From Escallonia rubra (taxonomy: Eukaryota; Streptophyta; Magnoliopsida; Escalloniales; Escalloniaceae), in NCBI GenBank assembly GCA_033065855.1, contig JAVXUO010001000.1:124001-188000 (forward strand): a stretch of DNA of 64,000 nucleotides, given 5' to 3'. The position numbers and the translations under genes are program-made. This document shows, piece after piece, positions 41,801 through 58,336 of this stretch. The notes beneath the pieces were generated by a model. That model was not told the DNA's origin, made no database searches, and saw nothing but the letters and a program-made list of their open reading frames with translations. Numbering within the stretch: position 1 is the first letter of the stretch; each line of letters begins with the position of its first letter.

Positions 41801-44800
41801 CCTTGAGGGGTAATTTTGGCAACACACATTTATTGGTGAGTCAACTCACTGAACTTGTGCCAACTCAGCACCGAGTCCACCGGAATCGAACAGCCCATCG
41901 CAGTCTGCTCTTTCTCTGACCTCCGAAGCCGGTGCATCTCTTCCATCGCCTCACCTCCCTCGCTGCCGTTACCATTTCGACGCCATCGTTAAGCCAACAG
42001 TGGCAGCCTGCTGCCGCACCTCACGAAACCATTGTCACCGTGATTAGTCGCACCAGCGGCGTCTACATCTCCACACCGCCGCTGATCTGGACCCACATCA
42101 CCGCTGCCGTGATGCCTCGTGGAGCCACCGTGGTAATGCCCCATGGATCTGTACCAAACTGGGCATACACCACTGTCGCACCACCGGCGGCTACAGATCT
42201 GCCGCTGTAATGCCACCACGAATGAATCCCTTGTCGCGCCTTTGCACGAACGGCCGTAGCATCGCAAGCTACCGCCGTGGATCTGCCGCGACGTCATCGT
42301 TGCAATGACGAGCCACCATGCCGCCGTTGTGCTATCATCTCGCTCCAACAGCCTTTCTTCTCCTCTAACCCCAGCAGCTTCATTCTAACTATCCTTCCAG
42401 CCTCTCATCCTCACCCGTGAGGTCATCCCCATTATTTGGAATTGATCAGGCTGGCATAGGTTGGTGCACGTGCTGATGACTTGCGTGGAGTCCGTCCACC
42501 GCGGCGAGCTCTCATGGCTGCATCCTTGACCAGAGAGCAAACGAGAGACACCAATAAATGTGTGTTGCCAAAATTACCCCTCAAGGTGGATGGACATCCA
42601 CCATTTTTTAGACGGAAAATCGATTTTGGGTCCAATTGGATCGAAAATGCAAAGTTGGGGTGTTAGTTGTTGAAATTGGAACCTTAGGGTCCTTTGTAAA
42701 CCTCAGAATTTACCCAATTTTCTTCTTCACAACTTTTAGATAATGAACCATTATTCTTATACAGCTTGAATTACGTCTCTTTTCAAATAAGTTGTTCGTT
42801 TTCATACAGTGGCATTAGAAACAAATATATTATTTCAATTAAAGAACCTCCTCTAGAATACCCTATTTTCGACTATCTCACTAGTGAATTCTTAAAGAAG
42901 AATAACGTCTTTTGTTGAGGAATAACGTATTCTGATTCAAGAATAAGTTGTTTATGTATGCGCGAGCGCGCACTTGTATGTTTGTAGAGCAATACATCAT
43001 ATAGATAAAAGAATCTGATGAAAGTTTTCAGTTATTAAGGCTCCGTTTGATAATACTTAATTTTTTTTCAGTTTTTTCTCCAGTTTTGTAAACTGAAAAA
43101 ATTAAACGAGTTTGGTACACAATTTTTCGTTTTTTTCCCCTTTCAGTTTTGAAAACCAGTTTTTAAAATAGGACTATTTTTTAAAAACTCCAAAAAGAAG
43201 ATTTTGGTTTCATTTTTAGTTTTTATTTTGAGACCACCGCCATTGCCCACTGTCGACGACCACCGCACACCGCTGGCGACCGACAGCCACCAGCCACCGC
43301 TAACAACCACCGCCTGCCATCATCGGCGGCTGGCCACCACCACAGTCGGCCACCGCCACCGCAAACCACCACTAAAGAAAAAACTCAAAAGAAAAATTGA
43401 GCAATCAAACACCCAAAAGAAAAAAACTCAAAATAAAAATTGGATAGTTAAACACCCATTTGTTTTTTGCAAAAAAAAAAAAAAATTTAAACTGGTTTTG
43501 ATTTTTTTTTGAAGCAGAAACCCAAAACTGGAAGTGTTACCAAACGCTACCTAAGTAAATCAAAGTTAAGAGAAAAAGTAAAAGCAAATTGAGAATTATG
43601 ATGAAAATTGAAAACTTACCAGAAATAATTTTGCAAATTGTAACGAATATTATAAGGAAGAAGCTACAAAGGCTTGGGTCAGTATAACATAATTTAAGAT
43701 CTTTCTAAGTTTACTCTTTATATAATCAATGTTCTAATTTTTCAACCAAATTTGTATACTTTATATTTTGTTAGCAATCGATACAAAACAATATCTCAGC
43801 AAGTATCACCTGTATCGACAGGCATAATCAATACGAAACAATATATTGATTGATACGAAACGGAAGAAAATATTGCACTGATAAATAATGAAAGTGGCAC
43901 GTCCCGAGAGCGACACGGCTTACGTTATAGATAACTACAAAAGAGGACAATAATTACAACCAAAGTAATTAGCCTGCCCACCGAACTTACCAAGTCAGAA
44001 ATGTCGGCCATGGCCGTTGGGTTAGGAACCGGACCAGAACAGGTTTGTGCCGATGTGGGCCAAAAGAACCGTCCAAAGAAAGTTCATTTTCATTTCACAC
44101 ACTTTAATGAATCAAACCTTTGGGCATATGACCAACTTTATGAAACATAACTTAGTGGAAACATACTCTTTTTTTAAGTTAGGTTAAATATGTCACGCAG
44201 CCATTCAAGGAAGAACCAACAACTAAGGTCACAAGAATTCTGATGGTGTGTGCACAAGCTTTTGCCACCACATGATTTCAAATTGAAAGCTCAATTTCAA
44301 TTGAAATACTTGTGAAAATGGACCTACACCTCCCCCAGATTACCTTTTCTTTCTTTTCTTGGTCGTCTGCTCTTCCAAATGGTTGTTGCCATACCAAGTC
44401 TTTGTTAAAATGAAAATAGTGAATGCCCCACACAAGACATTGAGCCATCTTTAGGTAGTAATCTATAAGCTCCCAAGAAGGCTATGCCAAATGGCTCTTG
44501 AGTGTTGTGGTAATAGAGAAAGATTTTGTGCGAGCTGTAACAGCTAATTGAGTGATAAAAGATTGTCATTAAAAGTATTTTGTAGTTGCTAGTAAAATTC
44601 ATAGTGATAATATTTTGTTGCTATTACACATTTGGCCATATTGTTTTATTACAGTAAATGATCATAATCCTACGGTGATAGATATGATATGGTGTACGTG
44701 ACGGGTGGAATCTAACTAGATGTCAAGGAATTAATATCGATCATCTTATCTTATCTGTTGGCCGACCGCATTATATTTATTATCGTTGTATTCAATTTTT

Positions 44801-46698
44801 TATATCTATCTCAACTCACTCTATCGTGAAACACGTACTCCCTTTCCTTAGCTATGTCTCACTTGATCATGTACCCAAATTTCCAATTAAGCTTAGATTA
44901 GGAATTATTTATCACAAAGCCCACCGTATTCCCCTATGAAATAACAAAGCATTGTTTATAAGATGGCATGCTAAGTGACCCTAAGTATTCTCAGTTGTTT
45001 AACGACTAAAATGTGACATTTTCAAAGCCTCATAAGTCATAACTCAAAACACTATTGAAAAATTGCTACTATAACTACTTAAAGATGATTTTTTATTGCT
45101 AAAACAGTTCGAAATCAATACTTACCTGTTTTAAAGTGCTCGCCTTGTCAAATTCAAACATATCTCGTAATAAAGTACACTTTTTCTGTTTCGTAGATGC
45201 GAACTATATTCACACTCAGCATTTTGGTCGGAGGACGCCACCGGTGTTTCCAAGTACTAATGAAAACCATTTGGACCTAGGAGTGTGAAATGGTATGGTG
45301 TATTTTTTTTTTTCATGAGCATCCATGTTTGATTTAAGTTACTAAGCGGAGAAGAAATGAAACGAACCGACCAAACCAAGAATATTGAGCAAGAGAAAAA
45401 AAATAAAAATCAAACGTACCTGAATCAGAATCTGAAGCAGCCACCCTAACATACAGATCCTGCCCACCTTCCGCCACCGCATACTGCCTCATGTCCACCA
45501 AATCCCCACCCCAAATCACACACCCAGAACCACCCTCAGTGATATTCAAACTAGAATAAGCCATACAAGAACAATTTTGCCTGCACATTTTGCCACACTC
45601 CTCAATCCCAACACTCCTATCCAAAAATGCCTGCGAACTCTCAGGCAACTTCATGTTCTTCAAGGCCAAGAACCCATCGCCCCCACAACTCAACTTGTTC
45701 TTCCTAACACACCCACTTGACCCATCTCTCAAACTCCACGCCTGCTGGTTATTTGGCTCAAAACCTTTAGCGCACTTGCACACGGGCGACAAGTTATTGT
45801 CACAGATCCCATAGACACCACACTCCTTATAATCGTCACACTGATCCTTGGGTGCATACCAGAAAGAATTCCACACATTGCTTGTTTCTATCCATGTGAA
45901 CCTTTTGAGTAAACCGATATGTTCCATCACCAACCTTGAGTACAACGACGAGTTCGTCAACTCAAATGAGTAGCAAATCTCATCAGGGTTCATCACAAAG
46001 TAGAAGTTTATGAAGTATAGCGGCTTCATTTCAGGAACCCCACTGAATCTGAGCCCATTCCACGGTCCGCTTCTGTACAACCTGACAGCCTTCTTCATCA
46101 GGAATACTTCGGGGAAGCCTTGAGTATCAAGCTTGAACGTGTAATCTCCTGTAGCTGGATCATTGCTGCTTCTCCAAGATGTCAAGTACCGGTTTAGGCC
46201 GGTTTTCGAGTCCCAACCGAGCTTCATACCGGGTAGCAACGTGTCTGTAGGATAATCGAAACTTTGCCATAAGTAATCTTCTGAGACTTCGTCGTCTTCG
46301 CGACGAAGTACAAAGTTTCCAGAGTCTAAAAGCTGTGCTACTGTGTTAAAAGCCTGGGTTGTATTCGATGACCATAATAAGGTGTTGGATGTTTGGTCTG
46401 AAAGCACTATGTTGCCATTGATGGCGATATGTAAGATACCGGAGGGCCTTGTGAGAGGGTGGTCTCTGTTAGCAACCCAAATGATCGTCTTGTTTGGTGT
46501 GTTTTTGTACCATATCCCAACGTACCATCTGGAGTTGCCCGGACTGAAGAAGCCTAATTCGAAAACCTCGCCGGAGGAGATGATGGTCTGGTTGTGTGTG
46601 AGAGCTTGTGCTGGTGTGATGGTGTCCAAGGCAGTGGCAAGAATTGGGAAGATAACAAGGGATGTGAAGAAAGAGAAGATAGTGGTGGTGCTTTTCAT
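38824..46698 (-). CDS. G-type lectin S-receptor-like Ser/Thr protein kinase (receptor 3)
   Basis: Seven exons: 46698-45420, 40584-40417, 40328-40135, 40039-39829, 39704-39467, 39374-39224, 39138-38824, giving 851 residues. The frame is open back to an ATG at 46980, but the ATG at 46698 starts a clean signal peptide ([20 protein letters not shown]), so I chose it. Domains follow in the usual order: B-lectin (WVANRDHPL), S-locus glycoprotein, EGF-like Cys cluster, PAN ([14 protein letters not shown]), membrane helix near 440-462, and kinase with [26 protein letters not shown] (catalytic Asp about 656), DFG and APEY. It is an RD kinase. Intron 1 is 4.8 kb, swollen by a MULE-like element (41647-42715) and a Harbinger-like MITE (43039-43551). 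Splice sites and frames look intact, so it is probably active if intron 1 is removed properly. Confidence 0.94.
41647..42715. mobile_element. MULE-like (Pack-MULE candidate) in intron 1 of receptor 3
   Basis: Long terminal inverted repeats, 41647-41838 against 42715-42557, start GGGTAAATT and share the word CCTAAGGTTCCAATTTCAAC. The right arm has a small deletion. A 9 bp target duplication, AATTTTCTA/AATTTTCTT, matches at 8 of 9, typical of Mutator-like elements. The 700 bp interior is GC-rich, unlike the AT-rich intron, with no transposase. The interior may be captured host DNA. Its open frames show no family I recognise. Confidence 0.85.
43039..43551. mobile_element. PIF/Harbinger-like (Tourist-type) MITE in intron 1 of receptor 3
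   Basis: Termini GGCTCCGTTTGATAATACTT and the inverse of GGTAGCGTTTGGTAACACTT match at 15 of 20. TAA on both sides (43036-43038, 43552-43554) fits the 3 bp TWA target of this superfamily. The centre is a CCACCG-rich patch between poly-T and poly-A arms, as in the partial copy near 19387. Confidence 0.68.
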
Positions 46699-49600
46699 TC
46701 TTTCAACCAGAGAGTTGAGAGGTCTAGTCTGCCTTTCTCTCTGTAATTTGGATATTAGGGGGGGGGGGATGTTTTGCTTTGTTGCGGTTTGTGACATGTG
46801 ATGTGTTTGGTAGGGCGACGACAAAGGAAATGAGAAGGGCTTGACCTTCAACTTTCCTGTTGTAAATGGGGTCTGCCATGGTCGTTGCTTGTGCCTTTCG
46901 AGTTCATTAAGGTCCGAGTTAATCGTCTCAATCTTCTGATTTGCAGTTGAGCTGAGATCAAACTCCACATTAGATTTCATTAATGAATGGGGATGTGGCT
47001 GCCTTTCAACTTCTTTCTAAGATTCAACGCATTTTTCTCGTATAATTGGAACGAGAAACTCAATTTACACATGGTAAACGGAAATCGTTCCCCACGGGCT
47101 AAGCACAAAATACAAGGCATTATAAACAAATTACGAAAAATCCTCCCTCGTTAATTGTGTAAGGGGTTCTTCGTGAATACATCACAAATTCAAAACACTG
47201 ACCCTTTGTCAATTAGTAGAAGCGCGACTTAATGCAGACCAAAATTAAAATAAGTTTGTTTAGTTTTGATCAATGTTTTGCTAGAGAATGTTTTATATAC
47301 CTGTATGATACTAGAAATTACTAAGTTTCTATCTGATAAGATGGTCGGTACAAGGAATATTGCAACTAATTCAACACTACATGAACAGAATCATTTTTGA
47401 ACTCAACTACCAAATATGAACCCTCTGACCCAATATAAAAAGTTCTACAAATCTGTAAAAGGCTCAAGAACATTACTTTAATAGATCTATGTAACCAAAA
47501 GTCCACAAAAGATAATATATACCATGATCATATTGCTTTATGCATTGCACAACTTTACTTGTTTTGGCCTTTCATTGAAGCTACGATGACTCGGCCAAAG
47601 GGAAATTTGCTCAGAAAAGTTAAGGTCATGGTGCGCACCTTCACCAACAATAACATTGTTTTTCATTCTCTCGTACCAACCATATATGTGCTTTATTTGG
47701 TGTTTACACTCGGTCAAGTTCAAGCTTATGTTAATGGCATTCACACAAACGCACATCATCGGTAGATTACGTTTGTGGCGTTCTATCAAGTGGTCTGAGA
47801 TTGATTTCTTCACCTACGATATTCAAGATGTGTTGTCAGAATCCGCCAAAACAAACTTTATGTGGAGTCTGAATGTTGGGCGTATGGCTGTGTGAGACGA
47901 TGTATCATATAACCCTGTCAAGAAATTAATAAAATCAACTTCGCTCCCGTGGAGTAGCCTATGGGTCAACCATGTCAAATCCTCGTGTATTCTAATATAT
48001 GAAGATTAGGTAGCTGAAAGTTATCATAATTCATTGTTTCAATCAAGTCACGACCAACCATGACGTCTAAGTACTCAGCTAAGAATATTACGTTGAAATT
48101 CTTACACCAAGGTGGTATATTTTAATTAGAAGACCCAGCTGCATGTAGTTTTAATTACTCAGATTGAACCCCAGTAGGAAACTGGAATAACACCAAAAAA
48201 GTTGCATTCAAATCCAAAAGTTTATAGTGACCAGAGCTGATTCTAGTCCAAACAGAAGAGCCTGTTTAAAATTATTTTGGGACGATAAACTTGATTTATA
48301 AATCTGGATTAAATCAGGTTGCTAAGTACTTTACAAACATTCAAGAATGATTAAATCAGCTTTCAGAAACTAAAAATTAATTAAATCATAATCCAGGAAA
48401 ATGAAGATGATGAACCAATCACTTTTCTATAATTAGGTTTGATCAGTAAAGTGCGGGAGTATCTCTAATTAATTACAATGACATTTAGTAAATTTTATTC
48501 AAACATTGAATTTTTGGTCTTTTTGCCGCGTTGAAACCCACTTTTGTAGTACTTTTATCCAAAAATCATCTATCACTTAAAAGCAGATTTTGCTAAAAGT
48601 ACCTTAAAGCTGATTTGAAAAGTCGATTAAGATTTGATATGAAATTTGTTTTCGAGAATCAATCACAAACTGGCTCAAGAAGGTTGTAAACAATTGATTG
48701 TGGATAAGGGGCAATCTAGAAAGAAGGCTTCCTAATCTGATGCAACTGTAAAAGTAAATGAAGGAGAATTCTCAGTCAAAATCTCTTCTAGACTGTAAAG
48801 CTGAAAGTTTGAGCTTTTACCACCTTCACAAGCTGTTGGAGTTTGGACATAAGTACCTTCTATTACCTACCTCTAAACAATGGGTCATAAAGAGACATAA
48901 ATCCCATAACTTGCAGCTAGTTTAAGTTTGGCAGGACGAAGAACGTACAAAAAGGTTGCATTGCGGACATGGCTGCAGTAATAACATGGTTGTTGCAAAT
49001 CTTTAAGGCTCCAGTACAGAAGACATGTGCTGATATGCCAAGTTCTACTAGGCAAAGGATGCCTTGGACTTCATGGATTGGATCCTGATCCTCTGTACTC
49101 ACTGTAAGTAAAGTCTATTTCAAACTCGTAACAATATCATTGTGGGTACACTTTTGTGAATTCCGTGATTTGGAACGCATCATACACTTTTAGCAAAAAT
49201 TACTAGCAGATGAGTTACTATCAAATGACCAAAAAACACCGAAATTAGTAATTTCCAAAATAAGCAATATTTTTGCAAGTCCATGGATGCTCGATCCACT
49301 AGTTTAAAAAATAGTTGGTCATCTTAGTAGTAACTTTGTCTATTTGGCCGTTTTATTTTGCTCACTTGGTGGTAAAACTAGAACGAGTGGTGCACGGTGA
49401 AATTTTCCGATGTTATTATATGAATCAAAGTTGCTTGAGCTTTTACCACCTTTACAAGCTTTTGGAGTTTAGACATATAAGTTCCTTTCTTTGCTGATCT
49501 CCTTACTTGAGACAAGGGATCACAAAGAGACATAAATCTCGTACTAACTATGATATTGCTACTAAAATCAAATTGAATTCAGAGCACCCATGCGTGACAG

Positions 49601-50310
49601 CCAAAGCACCCAGAACAAGCACCAACCAAATATAGTCGTCCCATGTGGGAGGAAGCAGATGTTGAATGGATTTTAGTGTTGCCCTCAAATTTGGACTAAG
49701 GAAACAGGAAATCAACTAGCCTTTGGTCAATTACTTTTGGGTTCAACCTCATCACAATTCTAAAAGATACCATTTCGTGATGTCTGCAAAACGACTTCAA
49801 AGATGACTTCTATAGTCATGATAAGTGTCTTAAGAGTCTCTCCCAATGCATTAACTACCCTTAAAAGAGTCTCTTGAGAGCACAGGGTTTTGTTTCTCCT
49901 TGTTTTAAGAACTTCGTTAAGTAAAGGTATATTACAATGACAAGGAAACTTAATTCAGTGTCACCTGACGGCAGCTCATAGCCTCACTATCGTATTAACA
50001 ACACAACCATAATAACGGAGTGCCGGATGATCTGTAAAGAAAAACAAAGAAATAGGTTTACAATGCCGTAGTGCATCTACTGGACTGGACCCAACAAAGC
50101 GCTATCCACCTACCAAACATTTTCCATGTGGGGAAGTCTATTGCGCTTTTCCTGCACTTGCGCCTTACTCAGCTAACGGGAAATAACATAAAAGGCTTGT
50201 CAGTGCACTCTTCCTAGCCAAAGAATAGCAAGCTTTTACTACCTCTCCCCTGTTAAGACATATCTCTTTTCTCTTTTTGATGTGTCTCTTAAGTTGGACA
50301 ACTTTCTATT
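46699..50310. other. Intergenic upstream of receptor 3, no supported gene
   Basis: The promoter of receptor 3 should lie in the first few hundred bases. Frames at 47559-47765 and 48917-49102 are short and unrecognised. About 110 bp at 48790-48900 recurs, diverged, at 49432-49545 in the same orientation (GAGCTTTTACCACCTT... CAAAGAGACATAAAT). No termini were found. Confidence 0.5.
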
Positions 50311-50320
50311 CTAAGACTAA

Positions 50321-51634
50321 GGGGCCGTGTGACAGGCTTTTTTTGGCTCTTTTTTAACCCTCTTCTTTTTTTTTATTTGCAAAAGCCCATAAAAGATGGA
50401 TGTTTGGTTGACTTCTCTTTTTAAAAAAGGCCCAAGAGATTAAAAATTGGTGGCCATTTTTAAAAAGAGCTCAAAGCTCTTTTCTTCTTCTCTTTTCACG
50501 CGGAGCCTTCATGCACGTTAATGAGGTCCCCCATTCGAGCCTCACTAGCAACAAAAATGCCATTTTTCGAGTTGGGTATAAAACCCACTTTTATGGACTT
50601 CTTTCATCTCTCTCTTTCTTCTCTCTCTCTCCCCCTTCGTCCGAAAGCCCTACCACCGGCTTGACATCAAACATGGTCCCAAAATAGAGCAGGTTCAACA
50701 GATCCCCAATCACGTCATCATCGGCTTGTTTCTCTAGGGTTTCTGGGGTTGGTGGGTTTTGGGTGGGGGTGTGGCGTTTGAGGGCGAGCTGGGTATCATC
50801 AGCGACGGCAGTGGAGAGGGGCTGACGGAGCTTCTCGAGCTCGTCGATGGCGGCGAGGACGGAGGGCTTGGACTTTAAGGTTTCCTCTTGCTCCTTGTTG
50901 ATGGGCTTGCCCTGGGACACGGCCTCTTCCATCTGGGTGATGCAGTTCTGCTTCTTCCGCAGGGCGCGGAGGCGCTTGTTGATGAGGCTGAGGACCGGCC
51001 CCTCCGTGGCGTCAGAGGCTGCAGCCACCGTTGCCGCCGCCATTGTGTGGTGCTGGGACTTGTGGTGTTTGAATTAGGTGAGGGTAGAGCTAGGGTTTGA
51101 ATTAGGTGTGGTGCTGGGGTAGAGCTGAATTAGGTGAGACTTATGGTATTTTATTTAATTTTATGAGTTACAAATTTTGCAAGTATAAAAGTCAAAATTT
51201 TAACGATTAAACAGTCATATAATTTTATCGTAGTTATATTGTATACCTTCGATAGAAAAGGTGACAAATGATTTTTTGTCAAGGTGTAATTGTAAAAATT
51301 CGCGAATTTGCACAAAAATTCGCCAAGACCACCGACACATCGCCTGCGGTGCCAGTGGTCTTGGCACCGATGGTCAAACTTAATTATTTGTAAGATATTG
51401 TAATATAGTTGCTTAATTACCTTTAATAATGTTTAATTATGTAAAAATGTATATTAAAAAAAATAAACCCAAAGAGTTGTCCTGTCAAACGCTTGCTCTT
51501 TTCTGGTTTTTGAAAAAATAAACTTTGTCAAACAGCCACCAGTTTTTTACACTGGTGAAAAAAAAAAAAACCAGAGCTCTTCTCTTTTGTTTTAGAAAAA
51601 AAACTAAAAACTGACAACCATACCAAACAGATCC
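50321..51634. mobile_element. Candidate non-autonomous element enclosing the caprin-like fragment
   Basis: The left edge is TAA then GGGGCCGTGTGACAGGC. The right edge is the inverse of GGATCTGTTTGGTATGG, followed by TAA. A better inverted match to the left end, GGTGGCTGTTTGACAAAG, lies inside at about 51519-51536. The pattern resembles PIF/Harbinger-type elements, but terminal match is weak and the borders are uncertain. Confidence 0.35.
50591..51043 (-). pseudogene. 5' part of a caprin-1 dimerization-like gene
   Basis: A 150-residue frame starts MAAATVAAASDATEGPVLSL and holds the charged helix KRLRALRKKQNCITQMEEA, then NKEQEETLKSKPSVLAAIDE. This is the caprin-1 dimerization-like region of an otherwise poorly known plant protein. 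Homology runs to LLNLLYFGTMFDVK, where the known family normally continues with about 100 more residues. Here it turns at once into a GGEREKKERDE low-complexity tail and stops. A GT lies at the border, so the fragment looks like one exon of the parent gene. By the family, caprin-type regions mediate protein pairing in RNA-binding complexes. This copy lacks the rest and has no following exon in view. Whether it is expressed is unknown. Confidence 0.65.
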
Positions 51635-52030
51635 TAAGTTGTGGGTACACATGATGTTCCACATCTGACCTTCCACTAAACCGAGGCAAGAAAAGGTTTG
51701 ATCACTGACAAAGGACATGATCATGTTTACAAAGAAACAACTCTGGAAGTGAAAACTGTCCATTAGAACACACAGGGGTGGTTAAACAGATTATTTCTTG
51801 CTGCTGTGATAGACCAAAACTAGTATGTGATGTATTCCATGATTTCTTGTCAAATCATCACCTGAATTGATGCATGTTTCCTCGTACTTGAAAAATCTAA
51901 ACCATCAACTTATATGTTCATATATGCAATGAATCAAGTGCACAGTACCTTGTAGCACCATGAATATCATATTTACAAGGATGCGAACAACTTGCTATAC
52001 TATCAAAAATGTACAAATCCCAAGAAACAT

Positions 52031-56189
<4,159 letters not shown>

Positions 56190-56740
56190 TTCTCGTATTC
56201 TGAAGTGGTATGCGGGCATTCCCCCAATGAACTGAGTAGAGCATATGTCTTAAGATGCAGACACAAAATTTTCAAACATAGGGAATTCAGTCAGGCTGGG
56301 GATATTTGACTGCAAACTAATGATTAAGAAAGAACAAAACTAGCACTATTCCAAACCATACCCAATAAAAGATGCAAGATCCATATTTAGTTTCCCCTTG
56401 ACATGAACTACTGTAGGTACAACTTGGTTTTATTGATCATTCACCTAAAAGGTACCTACCAAAAGCAAATAAAGACTTTAAGGCTTTAGGATAGTAAAAC
56501 TTCCCACACATTCTAAACATTTTTCCAACTCATGTGCATAGAAAATAAAGGCAGTGGACCATAATAGATGCAGTCCACCACACGAGGCTTGGGAATTCTC
56601 TGGTCAAAGAGTTCAGGCTGAAATAACTTATACGAGGTAGGGCCAAAGTTGATCACATGCCAATTTGTGTGAAGTGCAGTACATAATTCTCGCTAATGAA
56701 ACTACTTTTACTCTTTTAGTAGACAAATGGGTTGTAAATA
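56190..56740. other. Upstream region of receptor 4
   Basis: AT-rich and gene-free. It should hold the receptor 4 promoter, but no clear TATA word could be tied to the start codon. Confidence 0.5.
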
Positions 56741-57727
56741 TCTATATCAACATATAATAAATCCATATCCATATAACTATATAAAAGCCGAGTCCTTCAC
56801 TGGAATTCTCAGCTCTTTGGTTAGCTCTAAGATTACCTTGAATCTGGACTCATGATAATGAAAGTAGATACCTTGAATTTGAACCGTAGGATTTGAAACT
56901 CTAAATTTACTGTAATAGATAGATAGATAGATTTGGACATATTATTGTTATCCACTTAATTACCCACATAATTATTTCTTTTCACGTTTATTCTAGCTCC
57001 CATATTTTCCTACTCTCTCTCTCTCTCTCCTTCCTTCCTTCCTTTCCGCCTTTTCGTCGACCTCCTGCCCTGCCTTTTCATCTTCCATTTTCATCATAAT
57101 TAAAATCTCACAATTAAACAAACAATTCATTTTATTTTTCTCAATAAAATAGCAAATCTTCCAACTTATATTCTATATCCTTGATTGACGTGGCAGCACA
57201 GTAGAGAAAAGTACATAGGGATCTTCTAAAACCAAGTTACTGAAACACTTGGAGAGGATAGAAGGGGTGAGGTTAATCAGTCCACGAATATATGAAGGGC
57301 ATGCACCTGCAGTTTCATCCATCCCATACCCCAATACAATGAACCACGGCAACGGCTATCGGCATTCCACTAATGAACTCAACCACTTTACGACAACTAC
57401 GACACAGTTTCAGTTTACTTCTTGAATACTCCTATAATTGCTCCTTATTTCTATGAGATGAAAATTGGGGATTGGTTACTTCTAGAAAATTAATGAAAAT
57501 GACACCAATAATCAGTAATTATAAACTTTATTCAGGTACATCCTCTCCTAATTCTGCACAAGTTGGAAACACTATAAAAAGATAGCTACAGACTTCTTTT
57601 ACTTTCCCTGAACAATTGCTCACTTCGAATCAGTTTTACATAAGCATAAGTATCAATTAGCAGCAAGAGAGAGTATAATAGGATCAAGTAATTAGTAATG
57701 TTTCTCCTCTTGCTGTAATTCATCATA

Positions 57728-57922
57728 GTTCTATTTGACTTGGGAGAAAGAAGAGTGCATTGGTATATACACCTTTTCAGCAAACTCAAAGAGCTTCTCA
57801 TTTTGGGGCATAACATCCTTAACAACACCATCAATACAAAACCTCTCAGCCCATCTGCACAGTTTAGGTGTCTTGGCTTCATCGAGCAACTTCAAGTGCC
57901 CTCTAATGAGATGTTTTTGCAT
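57728..57922 (-). pseudogene. Tau-class glutathione S-transferase fragment (C-terminal)
   Basis: About 45 codons read [19 protein letters not shown] then [18 protein letters not shown], the final helices of plant tau-class GSTs. The N-terminal thioredoxin-like domain and most of exon 2 are missing, so it cannot be an enzyme. It sits antisense to the RPA-like gene, inside the Helitron-like element. Confidence 0.75.
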
Positions 57923-58263
57923 TAGGATTGGAATATGCTATGTCAACGCATAGCACTTGGTTTGTTGCAAACTAGCTTCTCATATTTACTTTATACCATA
58001 AGCCACAATTTTTTCTTTGATTACTAAAGTACCTCAGATGACATGGCTATTTATTTCATTAAAACCTATTTCTGTTACTCTTTATCTCATTGCTGGCATG
58101 AACTTTTGATTCCAGCTCCCATGATGTTCGCAAGTAGTACAAGTTGGGGTATACTCTGTTTACCATTCAAATAAATTGCTATGATAAATAAAAACAAATG
58201 TTTGCACACCTATCGTTCATTATTGCAAAAGTTGTAAACACGGGGAGCAAAGTGCAAAGACGT

Positions 58264-58299
58264 GTAAACCTCAGGGGGCAGTTTTGTAATTAACCCATA
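58264..58299. repeat. Terminus resembling MULE-like ends (orphan)
   Basis: GTAAACCTCAGGGGGCAG followed by TTTTGTAATTAACCC is the inverse form of the GGGTAAATTACACT...CCCCCTGAGGTTTAC end seen at 41647. No partner end is found nearby. Confidence 0.45.
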
Positions 58300-58336
58300 A
58301 GTAAATTATGTTCAGAACTTTCTTCTTGCCTTTTTG

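Noticed and set aside
41932-42348. Open frames on both strands in the MULE-like element interior
   Set aside because: Low-complexity CCACCG composition, no recognised domain, and both strands are open, as expected from GC-rich non-coding DNA.
46698-46980. Upstream 94-codon extension of receptor 3
   Set aside because: The extension is polar with no domain, and the ATG at 46698 begins a proper signal peptide, as in the other three receptors.
47559-47895. Two overlapping short frames on the plus strand
   Set aside because: No recognised protein, and the opposite strand is also open. No support for a gene.
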